This document shows positions 52,688-61,506 of a DNA stretch of 64,000 nt, piece by piece; within the stretch, counting starts at the first letter, position 1; every line of letters starts with the position of its first letter. Origin of the DNA: an uncultured Anderseniella sp. (GTDB taxonomy: Bacteria > Pseudomonadota > Alphaproteobacteria > Rhizobiales > Aestuariivirgaceae). The stretch spans positions 1 to 64,000 of the forward strand of contig CANKYU010000003.1 of the NCBI GenBank assembly GCA_947488295.1. Reading direction: 5' to 3'. The position numbers were made by a program, and so were the translations under genes. The notes under the pieces are model-generated. The model was not told where the DNA came from. It did no database searches and was given only the letters and a program-made list of their open reading frames with translations.

Positions 52688-53059
52688 TCACCTCCCGTGC
52701 TGGTCTCGATCACCCCAGCCCGGTGGTGCCGGGATCAGCATGTCGAGCAGCGCGTAGCTGAGTGTCTTGCCGTGCCGGTCCAGCCTGAGATTGACATTGA
52801 CGCCGCCGTCCAGCACGTCCTCCAGCACAAAGTTCATGGCGGCGAGGTTGGGCAGAACATAGCGCGTGATGCCGGAGGGCGGGCTGAACGCAAAAGCTTG
52901 CCCGCACAGCTCCTCGGTGACATGGGTTTTCAGGTGGTCGAAATGCTGACGATCGAACGCGATTACTGAAATGTTCAGCCGGTTGCCCTTGTCACCGGCG
53001 CGCCCGTGCGCCAGTTGCCGGATCGCTATCATTTCACCGGCTGTCGCGCGGTCTGTCAT
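52688..53059 (-). CDS. AtuA-associated small subunit (ferredoxin-fold-like domain)
   Basis: 123 residues. IRQLAHGRAGDKGNRLNISVIAF is the start motif of the C-terminal domain that follows AtuA/DUF1446, and VLPNLAAMNFVLEDVLDGGVNVNLRLD is its core. In some genomes it is fused to the large domain. Here it overlaps the large gene by 4 bases (ATGA). Confidence 0.8.
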   Translation of the reverse strand: MTDRATAGEMIAIRQLAHGRAGDKGNRLNISVIAFDRQHFDHLKTHVTEELCGQAFAFSPPSGITRYVLPNLAAMNFVLEDVLDGGVNVNLRLDRHGKTLSYALLDMLIPAPPGWGDRDQHGR

Positions 53060-54345
53060 GGCGTATCCTCCAGCAGGTGGCCGCGCGAGACGGCCTCGTT
53101 CTGGCGCACCGTACCCGCCACGGTTGCAGTGCGCGCGGAGATGTTCAGGCGGATGCCGCCGCCGCCGGCCGGGCCGTTCAGGTATAGCGCCTCAACTTCA
53201 TCGAGCAGGGCGCGCACCTGCTCGCGGTCATTTGATGCAACGGCCATTCTGAGACGCACGTCGCGCGGGTGTCCGGCGTTGTTTGCCTCGTCGTACATCG
53301 CGCCGATGATGTCGAAATGCGGCGCCGCCGAGGGCGCGATGTTCTCAAGCCGCTGCGTGAGGATGGTGCGCGCCATCTGTGCCCGGTCCAGGCTGGTGTC
53401 GCCCATATAGGAAATCTCGGCTTCGCCGATCCACCCTTCATCGACACAGGTCAGGGTCTTCAGCCAGTCCGGCCGGGCATGGCCGACACAGCCGGTCAGC
53501 GTCACCTCGTTCCTGCCGGTCTGCTGCATGGCCACGCCTGAAATGTCCATGACCACGTCCGGGGTGAGATAGCGGGCCGGGTCATGAATTTCATACAGCA
53601 ACTGTTCCGTCACCGTGGCGGTGGTGAGCAGGCCGCCGCCCAGTGGCTTGCTTATTTTCAGCCTGTCATGACCGCGCGCTACACTGGCGACCGGCGCGCC
53701 CAGCCGGGTCAGGCCGGGTACCTGCTTGGCGCCGGTGTCGGCAAAATATCCGCCGCAGACCTGGGTTCCGCACTCGATCAGGTGGCCGGCGAGCGTGGCC
53801 TGCGCCAGCCGGTTCCAGTCGATCCATCTCAGCTCGTGTTCAAACGCCACCGCGCCCACCACCAGCGACGGGTCGGCGACGCGCCCGGTGACCACGATGT
53901 CGGCGCCGGCGTCCAGCGCCTCCACAATGCCGTGGGCGCCGATATAGGCATTGCGCGATATGGCGCGGCCGTCATGTTCTGTGTCCTTGACCGGCAGTTC
54001 ATCGCCGAGCACATAGCCGATCCTGCGGCGCAGATTGTGCTGCTTGAGAAAGCCGGCAATGGCTTCGGCCACCTGTTTCGGCGCACTGCCGCCAAAATTG
54101 CTGATGATCCTGATATTGTTGAGGATGCAGGTGTTGATGCAGGCTTCCAGATAGCCGATGGCTCGTTCGACCTGACGGCGCTGGCCGTCCTCGCCTTGCG
54201 CCAGCGCCAGCGTGCGTTCCGCCAGGCATTCGAAAATCAGGTAGCGGTGACCTTCAAACAGGGTCAGCGACTGGGCGGCGATTTCGCCCAGTTCGCGCCG
54301 GTCGTTGGAAAACCCGGCCCCAGCCGCAATGTGTACGTCGCCCAA
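53056..54345 (-). CDS. AtuA/DUF1446 family acyclic terpene utilisation-like protein
   Basis: 429 residues from the TTG at 54345. GAGAGFSNDRRELGEIAAQ-like start (AAGAGFSNDRR), YLIFECLAERTLALAQ, LDAGADIVVTGRVADPSLVVGA, CGTQVCGGYFAD and the end GPAGGGGIRLNISARTA are family marks. The class is linked to catabolism of branched or terpene acids, but the reaction is unknown. It may be co-transcribed only with the small subunit. Upstream is a DeoR-controlled operon in the other direction. Confidence 0.82.
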   Translation of the reverse strand: MGDVHIAAGAGFSNDRRELGEIAAQSLTLFEGHRYLIFECLAERTLALAQGEDGQRRQVERAIGYLEACINTCILNNIRIISNFGGSAPKQVAEAIAGFLKQHNLRRRIGYVLGDELPVKDTEHDGRAISRNAYIGAHGIVEALDAGADIVVTGRVADPSLVVGAVAFEHELRWIDWNRLAQATLAGHLIECGTQVCGGYFADTGAKQVPGLTRLGAPVASVARGHDRLKISKPLGGGLLTTATVTEQLLYEIHDPARYLTPDVVMDISGVAMQQTGRNEVTLTGCVGHARPDWLKTLTCVDEGWIGEAEISYMGDTSLDRAQMARTILTQRLENIAPSAAPHFDIIGAMYDEANNAGHPRDVRLRMAVASNDREQVRALLDEVEALYLNGPAGGGGIRLNISARTATVAGTVRQNEAVSRGHLLEDTP

Positions 54346-54591
54346 AAGTTCAATTCCCGCCCGGTTGCGCCTGGCCGTATCAGCCGCGCCGTCTCGCCAT
54401 CAGTCTGAAGTTCACATGATACAGGGATTCTGGTTCGGGTACGAAAGTGAAAATGCACCGCCGTGTCGGCCGCGTCATATCGCTGTAACAAATCCCCGGC
54501 AGGTACGGTTTCACGAGGCGGACAGAACTTTCCGGAAATGCCAGCGTTTTCAACATCGGCAAATGTACATGCTGTTTTGAAAAACGTCACA

Positions 54592-54632
54592 TTCAAGTGA
54601 AAGCTAAATCCGATTTAAAATGTTCATTTGAA
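54592..54632. promoter_or_regulatory. Candidate DeoR operators
   Basis: TTCAAGTGAA (54592-54601) and TTCATTTGAA (54623-54632) share TTCA-N2-TGAA and start 31 bp apart, three helical turns. They are within 100 bases of the DeoR start in the 346-base space 54346-54691, which has no gene. An AT-rich stretch between them may hold the promoter. Confidence 0.5.
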
Positions 54633-54691
54633 AATTTCTGATGCGCGCATGAAAATTCTGTGTCACGATCAAGCTCGAGGGAGACGTACAA

Positions 54692-55477
54692 ATGCATGAC
54701 ATGCAATTGTCCGAGCGGCAGGTCGAGATCGCGGAGCTGGTGCGTGAGCACGGATTTCTGACCGTGGAGAAGCTGGCCGGGCATTTCGGCCTGACGACCC
54801 AGACCATCAGGCGCGACCTGAACGCGGTGTGTGACCACAACCTGGCCCGCCGGCGTCACGGCGGCATCGAGAGTTCGACCCGGTCGGAAAACATTGCCTA
54901 TGAATCCCGCCAGATACTGGCGCGGCGCGCCAAGCAGGCCATTGGCCGGGAAGTGGCCCGCCATATTCCAAACGGGTCGTCGCTGGCGTTCAGCATCGGC
55001 ACCACGCCGCAGGTTGTCGCCGAAGCCCTGCTCAAGCACGACAGCCTGCGGGTGTTCACCAACAATCTCAACATTGCCATGCTGTGCTGCAGCAACCTGT
55101 CATTCGAGGTCAATATTGCCGGCGGCCGGTTGCGCAATACCGACCGCGACGTTCTCGGCAAGGGCATGGAAAGCTTCCTGTCGTCCTACATGGTCGACAT
55201 CGGCATTTACGGTGTCGCAGGCGTTGCCGATGACGGCACGCTGCTCGATTTCTACGAAGAAGAGGTCCGGGCCCGCAATCTCATTCGCGAGAACAGCCGC
55301 GAAACCTTCCTGGTGCTGGATCACACCAAGTTCGAACGGGCCGCCCATGTCCGTGGCGGCAATGTCGGCGAAGCCACCAAGGTATTCTGCAATGCCCGTC
55401 CGCCGGAAAACATCCTGAAGATACTGGCCGCATCCGGCAGCGAGCTGATCATATGTGGCGAAGAGGCCGTGACATGA
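54692..55477 (+). CDS. DeoR/GlpR family transcriptional regulator
   Basis: 261 residues. HTH MQLSERQVEIAELVREHGFLTVEKLAGHFGLTTQTIRRDL (in pieces) and the sensor domain with GTTPQVVAEALLKHD, FTNNLNIAM and VGIYGVAGV-type and GKGMESFLSSYMVDIGI, as in the family that senses a sugar phosphate. Its stop overlaps the ABC ATPase start (ATGA), so it is the first gene of the operon and likely represses it until the phosphorylated substrate appears. Confidence 0.9.
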   Translation: MHDMQLSERQVEIAELVREHGFLTVEKLAGHFGLTTQTIRRDLNAVCDHNLARRRHGGIESSTRSENIAYESRQILARRAKQAIGREVARHIPNGSSLAFSIGTTPQVVAEALLKHDSLRVFTNNLNIAMLCCSNLSFEVNIAGGRLRNTDRDVLGKGMESFLSSYMVDIGIYGVAGVADDGTLLDFYEEEVRARNLIRENSRETFLVLDHTKFERAAHVRGGNVGEATKVFCNARPPENILKILAASGSELIICGEEAVT

Positions 55478-56511
55478 CCGGCATTCGCATCAGCAATCTG
55501 GTCAAACAGTGGGACGATGTCCGGGCCGTCGATGACGTGTCGTTCGACGTGCCGCAGGGCCGCCTGACGGTTCTGCTGGGTCCGTCGGGATGCGGCAAGT
55601 CGACCATTCTGCGCATGATTGCCGGGCTGGAGGACGCCAGCGCCGGCGAAATTCTCATCGATGGCCGGGATGTGACCCGCGAGGACCCGTCCAGGCGCGG
55701 CGTCTCGATGGTGTTCCAGTCCTATGCCCTGTTCCCGCACCTGAGTGTCAGGGAAAACATACTGTTCGGGTTGAAAGTTCGCCGTGTTCCGGTGGCTGAA
55801 CAGGAAAAGCGGCTGGCCGAAGCCGCCCACATGGTCGGGCTCGGAGACCTGCTGGACCGCAAACCGGCAAACCTGTCCGGCGGCCAGCGCCAGCGCGTAG
55901 CCCTGTCGCGCACCATCGTGGCCAACCAGCCGGTATGTCTGATGGACGAACCGCTTTCGAACCTGGATGCCAAGCTGCGCGCTGAAATGCGCGACGAGAT
56001 CTGCGCACTGCAGCGCAAGCTGGCGCTGACCATGGTGTACGTGACCCATGACCAGATCGAGGCCATGTCGATGGCCGACCAGGTGGTGTTGCTTAAAGAT
56101 GGGCAGGTCGAGCAGACCGGAACGCCCAGCGAGCTTTATGAAATGCCGCGCACCACATTTGCTGCCGGTTTCCTGGGCATGCCGCCGATGAACGTGCTGC
56201 GCATGGACCAGCTTTCAGGTGCGGGCATGCCGAAGGGGGCGGTGCCAAAGGCCGAACCGGGCTGCATGCTGGGCATTCGCCCGGAGCACATCCGGATTGC
56301 CGGCAAGGGACTGCCGGTCGAGGTCGCGTCCACCGACTATATGGGGGCCGAGACGGTGTTGCGCCTGCGCCATGCCGACGAGGTCGTAATGGCGCGCATC
56401 CATGGCCGACCTCAGGTGGTTGCCGGCGACAGGCTGAACATCGCCTGGGCGGCAGATGAAATTCATGTGTTTGACGAAACGGGAACCAGGCGGGGAAGCC
56501 CGGACACCTAG
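55474..56511 (+). CDS. ABC transporter ATPase (UgpC/MalK-like)
   Basis: 345 residues from the ATG at 55474. Walker A GPSGCGKST, Q-loop VFQSYALFPH, LSGGQRQRVALSRTIVA, Walker B VCLMDEPLSNLDAKLR, and a C-terminal TOBE part with GIRPEHIRIAG. It energises import of a sugar or polyol phosphate. It is coupled to the DeoR gene and precedes the binding protein with a 102-base gap that holds two hairpins. Confidence 0.92.
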   Translation: MTGIRISNLVKQWDDVRAVDDVSFDVPQGRLTVLLGPSGCGKSTILRMIAGLEDASAGEILIDGRDVTREDPSRRGVSMVFQSYALFPHLSVRENILFGLKVRRVPVAEQEKRLAEAAHMVGLGDLLDRKPANLSGGQRQRVALSRTIVANQPVCLMDEPLSNLDAKLRAEMRDEICALQRKLALTMVYVTHDQIEAMSMADQVVLLKDGQVEQTGTPSELYEMPRTTFAAGFLGMPPMNVLRMDQLSGAGMPKGAVPKAEPGCMLGIRPEHIRIAGKGLPVEVASTDYMGAETVLRLRHADEVVMARIHGRPQVVAGDRLNIAWAADEIHVFDETGTRRGSPDT

Positions 56512-56520
56512 GTGTCACCA

Positions 56521-56546
56521 CCGGCGCAATGGACATGTTGCGCCGG
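56521..56546 (+). promoter_or_regulatory. Hairpin between ATPase and binding protein genes
   Basis: CCGGCGCAA (56521-56529) and TTGCGCCGG (56538-56546), 8-base loop; a second smaller hairpin (GGACC/GGTCC, 56558-56576) follows. No T-tract. It may protect the upstream message or mark the start of a separate unit for the binding protein. Confidence 0.5.
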
Positions 56547-56613
56547 CAACTGCAACTGGACCGGCACTGCTGGTCCGCTGATTAGAAAAAGAAACGGAGA
56601 GGAGTCGTGACTA

Positions 56614-57906
56614 ATGTTTAAATCCATCACCAGGACAATCGCCGGCGTCGTCGCTGCCGCTTGCCTGTCAGTACTGGCATCAGGCCTGTCGGGCGCAGCA
56701 TACGCCAAGACCAAACTGACAATGTACTATCCCGTCGCAGTCGGCGGGCCTCTGACCAAGATCGTCGACGGCATGGTCGCCGACTTCATGAAACAGAACC
56801 CGGACATCGAGGTGAACGCCATCTATGCCGGCAACTACAATGATGCCCGCATCAAGGCGCTGGCGGCACTCAAGAGCGGCCAGCCGGCCCAGCTGTCGGT
56901 CATGTTCTCTATCGACCTGTACGAGCTTATCGAGCAGGATGCCATCGTCGCCTTTGATGATGTGGTCCAGACCGACGAGGAAAAGGCCTGGCTGAAATCC
57001 TTCTACCCGACGCTGATGGAAAACGGCACCACCGGCGGCAAGACCTGGGGCATTCCGTTCCAGCGTTCAACCATCGTGATGTATTACAACAAGGATGCCT
57101 TCAAGGCCGCAGGGCTCGATCCTGAAAGCCCACCGGAAAGCTGGGACGAGCTGGTTGCCGCCGGCAAGAAGCTGACCAAGGCGGACGGTTCGCAATGGGG
57201 CATGATGATCCCGTCGACCGGCTATCCGTACTGGATGTTTGGTGCGCTCGCCATGCAGAACGATCAGGTGCTGATGAACGGTGCCGGCAACGAGACCAAC
57301 TTCGCCGCGCCTGCAACCGTGGAAGCCCTGCAGTTCTGGAAAGACCTGGGCGCCAAGCACAAGGTGATGCCGGAAGGCACCATCGAGTGGGGAACGCTGC
57401 GCAAGAACTTCCTTGAAGGCAAGACCGCCATCATGTGGCACTCCACCGGCAATCTGACCACGGTCAAGAAGAAGGCCGGATTTGATTTCGGTGTCGCCAT
57501 GCTGCCGGCCAACAAGCGCCGCGGCACGCCGACCGGCGGTGGCAACTTCTACATCTTCAAGAAGACGTCTCCTGAAGAACGCTCCGCGTCCATGAAGCTG
57601 ATCAAGTTCATGACCAGCCCGGAACAGTCCGCCAACTGGTCGATGCAGACCGGCTATATGGGCATCAGCCAGGCAGCCTACGACACCAGCGAACTGCAGG
57701 ACTACGTCAAGGGCTTCCCCTATGCGGCTGTGGCCCGCGACCAGCTGAACTATGCGACCGCCGAACTGTCGACCTATGAGACAGGCCGGGTGCGCAAGTC
57801 ACTGGACGATGCCATCCAGGCAGCCCTGACCGGCAGCAAGTCTCCCGAAGACGCGCTGAAGGAAGCCCAGGCAACCGCAGATCGCCTGCTCAAGCCGTAC
57901 CGCTGA
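56614..57906 (+). CDS. ABC sugar-type substrate-binding protein (UgpB-like)
   Basis: 430 residues. Signal peptide to AYA (VVAAACLSVLASGLSGAAYA); mature protein TKLTMYYPVAVGGPLTKIVDGMVADF. PFQRSTIVMYYNKDAFKAAGLDPESPPESWDELV and TPTGGGNFYIFKK are the cluster-1 hallmarks (UgpB/MalE type). It should bind a glycerol-phosphate-like or polyol compound in the periplasm. A GAGAGGAG ribosome site lies 9 bases before the ATG. A strong stem-loop follows it. Confidence 0.9.
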   Translation: MFKSITRTIAGVVAAACLSVLASGLSGAAYAKTKLTMYYPVAVGGPLTKIVDGMVADFMKQNPDIEVNAIYAGNYNDARIKALAALKSGQPAQLSVMFSIDLYELIEQDAIVAFDDVVQTDEEKAWLKSFYPTLMENGTTGGKTWGIPFQRSTIVMYYNKDAFKAAGLDPESPPESWDELVAAGKKLTKADGSQWGMMIPSTGYPYWMFGALAMQNDQVLMNGAGNETNFAAPATVEALQFWKDLGAKHKVMPEGTIEWGTLRKNFLEGKTAIMWHSTGNLTTVKKKAGFDFGVAMLPANKRRGTPTGGGNFYIFKKTSPEERSASMKLIKFMTSPEQSANWSMQTGYMGISQAAYDTSELQDYVKGFPYAAVARDQLNYATAELSTYETGRVRKSLDDAIQAALTGSKSPEDALKEAQATADRLLKPYR

Positions 57907-57917
57907 TATCGCAATCC

Positions 57918-57951
57918 GGACACGGGGCGCATTTATCTGCGCCCTGTGTCC
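57918..57951 (+). promoter_or_regulatory. Intercistronic stem-loop after the binding protein gene
   Basis: A 14-base stem, GGACACGGGGCGCA (57918-57931) with TGCGCCCTGTGTCC (57938-57951), one pair being G-U, loop TTTATC. It stands between the binding protein and the permeases, as in mal/his-type transporters, where such structures hold up the 3' end and raise the amount of binding protein. Confidence 0.7.
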
Positions 57952-57982
57952 TTCGCACTGATCCGGAACCGGAAAGAGTTGA

Positions 57983-58867
57983 ATGCATCTGTCGCGAGAC
58001 ACAATGAGACATGTTCACGGTTGGCTTCTGTTGACGCCGGCCGCCATCCTGCTGGTGTCGTTCACCCACTATCCGACCATTGCAACAGTCATCAACAGCT
58101 TCTTCTCGAAGGGCAATTCGGTGCGCCCATCACGGTTCATCGGGCTGGGCAATTACGAAGCCATGACCCAGGACCCGATTTTCTGGAAAGTGCTGTTCAA
58201 CAATATGTGGTTTGCGCTGGGCACCATTCCGACCTCCATAGGGCTGGCCATCATTATGGCGCTGGCGGTCAACCGCGCCATGCCGGGACGCTCGTTCGTG
58301 CGCATGGCATATTTCACACCGACCATCCTGCCGATGATTGCCGTTGCCAATATCTGGCTGTTCTTTTATTCGCCCGACATCGGCCTGATCGACCAGATCA
58401 CCGGCTGGTTCGGCTTTTCCTCGCATAACTGGTTGGGTGATCCCGACACGGTCCTGTCGTCCATCATCGTCATGACGGTCTGGAAAGAGGCCGGGTTCTT
58501 CATGATTTTCTACCTGGCGGCGCTGCAGCACATTCCGCCGGAACTGGGCGAGGCGGCAAAGCTGGAAGGCGCATCGCGCTGGTACTACTTCCGCCGGGTG
58601 GTGTTTCCGCTGCTCATGCCGACCACGCTGTTTGTGCTGATCAATGCCGTCCTCAACTCGTTCAAGCTGGTCGATCATCTGTTCGTGCTGACCAAGGGCG
58701 GGCCGGACAATGCCAGCAACCTGCTGCTCTACTATATTTTCGAAAATGCGTTTTCGTACTTCGACACCAACTATGCCGCCACGCTGACCGTGGTGTTGCT
58801 GGGCCTGCTGGCGGTCATGGCGCTGGTGCAGTTCTTCGTGCTTGACCGGCGGATACACTACCGATGA
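57983..58867 (+). CDS. ABC transporter permease (UgpA-like)
   Basis: 294 residues, six helices. The EAA loop EAAKLEGASRWYYFRRVVFPLL is intact, and the start WLLLTPAAILLVSFTHYPTIATVINSF is that of the MalF/UgpA type. A GGAAAGAG ribosome site precedes the ATG. It overlaps the next permease by 4 bases. Confidence 0.9.
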   Translation: MHLSRDTMRHVHGWLLLTPAAILLVSFTHYPTIATVINSFFSKGNSVRPSRFIGLGNYEAMTQDPIFWKVLFNNMWFALGTIPTSIGLAIIMALAVNRAMPGRSFVRMAYFTPTILPMIAVANIWLFFYSPDIGLIDQITGWFGFSSHNWLGDPDTVLSSIIVMTVWKEAGFFMIFYLAALQHIPPELGEAAKLEGASRWYYFRRVVFPLLMPTTLFVLINAVLNSFKLVDHLFVLTKGGPDNASNLLLYYIFENAFSYFDTNYAATLTVVLLGLLAVMALVQFFVLDRRIHYR

Positions 58868-59694
58868 GCAAGCCGCAGATGAAAAGCCGCAGTTATACGG
58901 AAATTCTCGAAATCATCGGGGCCTGGGTGCTCGCCGTGCTATGGATATCGCCATTGCTGTATGCGTTCTGGGCGGCCTTTCATCCCAGCGAATACTCGAC
59001 GAATTTCGAATTGCTGGCACCGCTGACGCTGGACAATTTCCGCGAGGCGCTGTCGCAGGCGCCGTTCCTGCGCTACGGCATCAACACCTTCCTGCTGGTC
59101 ACCATGCTGCTGGCCGCGCAGTTGGTGGTGGGAACGCTTGCCGCCTATGCCTTTGCGCGGTTCCGGTTCTTCGGCAGCAATGTCGCCTTCGGCCTGGTGC
59201 TGGTTCAGCTGATGATCACGCCGGAAATCCTGATCGTCGAGAACTATTCCACGCTGGCCAAGCTGGGCTTCGTTGACACCATTACCGGTATCGGCCTGCC
59301 GTACATGGCCAGCGCTTTCGGCATCTTCCTGCTCCGGCAGGCATTCAAGTCGACACCGAAGGACCTTGAAGACGCCGCCCGGCTGGAGGGCTGCGGCCTG
59401 TTCGGCATCCTGATGCGGGTCTATGTGCCGCTGGCCCGTCCGACCTACCTGGCGTTCGGGCTGGTGTCGATCAGCCACCACTGGAACAATTTCCTGTGGC
59501 CGCTGGTCATCACCAACTCGGTCGAAACCCGGCCCCTGACCGTGGGCTTGGGCATTTTCGGCGCCCCGGAATCCGGCGTCGACTGGTCCATCGTTTCAGC
59601 TGCCACCCTGTTGTCGGTGGCGCCGTTGCTGATTGCCTTCCTGCTGTTCCAGCGCCAGTTCGTCCAGTCGTTCATGTATGCGGGCATCAAATGA
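58864..59694 (+). CDS. ABC transporter permease (UgpE-like)
   Basis: 276 residues, six helices; the EAA loop is EDAARLEGCGLFGILMRVYVPLA. WISPLLYAFWAAFHPSEY is like UgpE/MalG. It pairs with the first permease. Its stop overlaps the phosphodiesterase-like gene start (ATGA). Confidence 0.9.
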   Translation: MSKPQMKSRSYTEILEIIGAWVLAVLWISPLLYAFWAAFHPSEYSTNFELLAPLTLDNFREALSQAPFLRYGINTFLLVTMLLAAQLVVGTLAAYAFARFRFFGSNVAFGLVLVQLMITPEILIVENYSTLAKLGFVDTITGIGLPYMASAFGIFLLRQAFKSTPKDLEDAARLEGCGLFGILMRVYVPLARPTYLAFGLVSISHHWNNFLWPLVITNSVETRPLTVGLGIFGAPESGVDWSIVSAATLLSVAPLLIAFLLFQRQFVQSFMYAGIK

Positions 59695-60554
59695 CCTCGG
59701 TCGCCTCGTGGAACATCCAGAACGGCAAGGGCGCTGACGGGGTCGTGTCCCTGCCGCGTATCGCCGAGGTGATCACGCGTATGGGCGAGCCCGACGTCAT
59801 CTGCCTGCAGGAAGTGTCACGGCATCTGCCGGTGTCAGGAGCAGGGTTTGCCGTTGATCAGATCGCCGAGCTGGCTGACCTGTTTCCGGGCTATGAAGTG
59901 ATTTTCGGCGTTGCCATAGAAGCGGCAGGCGAGGGCAGCGCGCCGCGCTGGCAATATGGCAATGCCACGCTGACCCGTTTGCCGGTTGTCTCGGTGTTTC
60001 ACCACGCCTTGCCGCAACCGCCGCATGCCGGTGTCCGCCAGATGCCGCGTCAGGTCAGCGAGGTGACGGTTGCAACCGGCAACGGTTCGCTGCGGGTGAT
60101 GAATACGCATCTGGAGTATCATTCGCTTCGGCAGCGGCTGGCGCAGGTTGCAAGATTGCGCGAACTGCACCTGCAGGCGGCGGCTATTGCGCACAATCGA
60201 CCTGATTATGATGACACCGGCAGTTACAGTTGTCTCGACCGGCCGGAGAGTTGTGTCCTGTGCGGGGATTTCAATATCGAGGTGGGCTCACCGGAATACA
60301 CCGCCATGCTGGCCCCCGCCGAAGGTGAGGCGGTCTGCTTCCGCGACGCCTGGCAGATTGCCCATGCCGACCGCCCGCATGAGCCGACCTGCGGGGTGCA
60401 TGACACCGTGCAATGGCCGCAAGGGGCGCACTGCCGCGATTTCTTCTTCGTTGCAGGTGCCGCAGCCCGCGCGGTTGAAGACGTTTGCGTCGACACTGAA
60501 ACCGACGCTTCCGACCACCAGCCGCTGATGTTGAGTATTGTCGATACGCCCTGA
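59691..60554 (+). CDS. Endonuclease/exonuclease/phosphatase (EEP) family protein
   Basis: 287 residues from the ATG at 59691. Catalytic marks: SWNIQNGKG, VICLQEVS (metal Glu), VMNTHLEYHS, LCGDFNIE, and the end DASDHQPLMLS with the general-base His. No signal peptide. The family cleaves phosphodiesters of lipids, inositols or nucleic acid. Place at the end of a polyol-phosphate importer operon suggests a cytoplasmic diesterase acting on the imported compound. Confidence 0.88.
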   Translation: MTSVASWNIQNGKGADGVVSLPRIAEVITRMGEPDVICLQEVSRHLPVSGAGFAVDQIAELADLFPGYEVIFGVAIEAAGEGSAPRWQYGNATLTRLPVVSVFHHALPQPPHAGVRQMPRQVSEVTVATGNGSLRVMNTHLEYHSLRQRLAQVARLRELHLQAAAIAHNRPDYDDTGSYSCLDRPESCVLCGDFNIEVGSPEYTAMLAPAEGEAVCFRDAWQIAHADRPHEPTCGVHDTVQWPQGAHCRDFFFVAGAAARAVEDVCVDTETDASDHQPLMLSIVDTP

Positions 60555-60572
60555 CAGGAGATTGAAATTATC

Positions 60573-61490
60573 TTGCCTGCTGCCGAAAACACCGTGTCCG
60601 GATCCTGGGCAATCGAGCGTTACGAGGACGTCCGCTGCAGGTTGCCCGACGCTGAGTTCCCCGAACAGCCGGTCTACGCCGCCGGTCTTGATGACCTCAG
60701 GGATGAGTTTGATGCATTTGTGTTCGACTCGTTCGGCGTCCTGAACGTTGGTGACCAACCCATTGCCGGTGCCCGCGCGTGCATCGACGCGTTGCGCGCG
60801 GACAGCAGGCAACTGGCTATCCTGACCAATGCTGCGACGGTTCCGCTGGGCAGGCTTGTGCATAAGTACTCGCAGCTCGGATTTCAGTTTGAGGCAGGCG
60901 AGATCATCAGCAGCCGGGAAGTGCTCGCAAGCGGGTTGCGGTGCTTCGATAGTGAAATGAGATGGGGTGTTGCGGCCCCGCTTCAGTCGAACATCGATGA
61001 GTTGCCGGGCCGCTGTCACAGGCTCGACACCGACACGGCCGGTTTTCACTATAGCGATGGTTTCATTCTGCTCTCCAGCCAGGACTGGACTGTTGAGCTG
61101 CAGGCTATGCTCGCCGACGCGTTGGCCAGGCAACCGTGTCCGGTGCTGGTCGGTAATCCGGACATTGTTGCCCCGCGGGAGGGCGGCCTGTCCCTGGAAC
61201 CGGGTGCCTATGCGCACCAGCTTGCCGATATGCTGGGTGTTGAACCGGTGTTTTACGGCAAGCCGTTTGGCAATGCCTTTGCAGAAGTGGCTGCCCGCTT
61301 TGAACCGGCGGTGGACCCTCACCGGATCGCCATGATCGGCGACAGTTTTCACACCGATATCCTGGGCGGTGCCGCCGCCGGCTGGCGCACGGTGCTGGTG
61401 ACAGATCACGGTCTTGTAAAGGGTCTCGACGTCGATGCCCTGATGCAGTCGACGGGCATCGTGCCCGACTTCATCATTCCGTCAATCTAG
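60573..61490 (+). CDS. HAD-IIA-like hydrolase with altered motif I
   Basis: 305 residues from the TTG at 60573 (CAGGAG upstream). Fold marks: AILTNAATVPLGRLV (motif II Thr/Asn), VFYGKPFGNAF (motif III Lys) and AMIGDSFHTDILGGAAAGW (motif IV). Motif I is FDSFGVL, so the first Asp (52) is kept but the second Asp is Phe54. Phosphatases normally need the second Asp as acid/base; dehalogenases do not. It probably processes the imported compound or a side product. No gene follows in the operon. Confidence 0.83.
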   Translation: MPAAENTVSGSWAIERYEDVRCRLPDAEFPEQPVYAAGLDDLRDEFDAFVFDSFGVLNVGDQPIAGARACIDALRADSRQLAILTNAATVPLGRLVHKYSQLGFQFEAGEIISSREVLASGLRCFDSEMRWGVAAPLQSNIDELPGRCHRLDTDTAGFHYSDGFILLSSQDWTVELQAMLADALARQPCPVLVGNPDIVAPREGGLSLEPGAYAHQLADMLGVEPVFYGKPFGNAFAEVAARFEPAVDPHRIAMIGDSFHTDILGGAAAGWRTVLVTDHGLVKGLDVDALMQSTGIVPDFIIPSI

Positions 61491-61506
61491 GGTCCGGATC
61501 TTATCC

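Noticed and set aside
53056..53059. Frameshift splitting the AtuA-type gene
   Set aside because: The small domain is a normal separate gene in many genomes and the ATGA overlap is a usual coupling.
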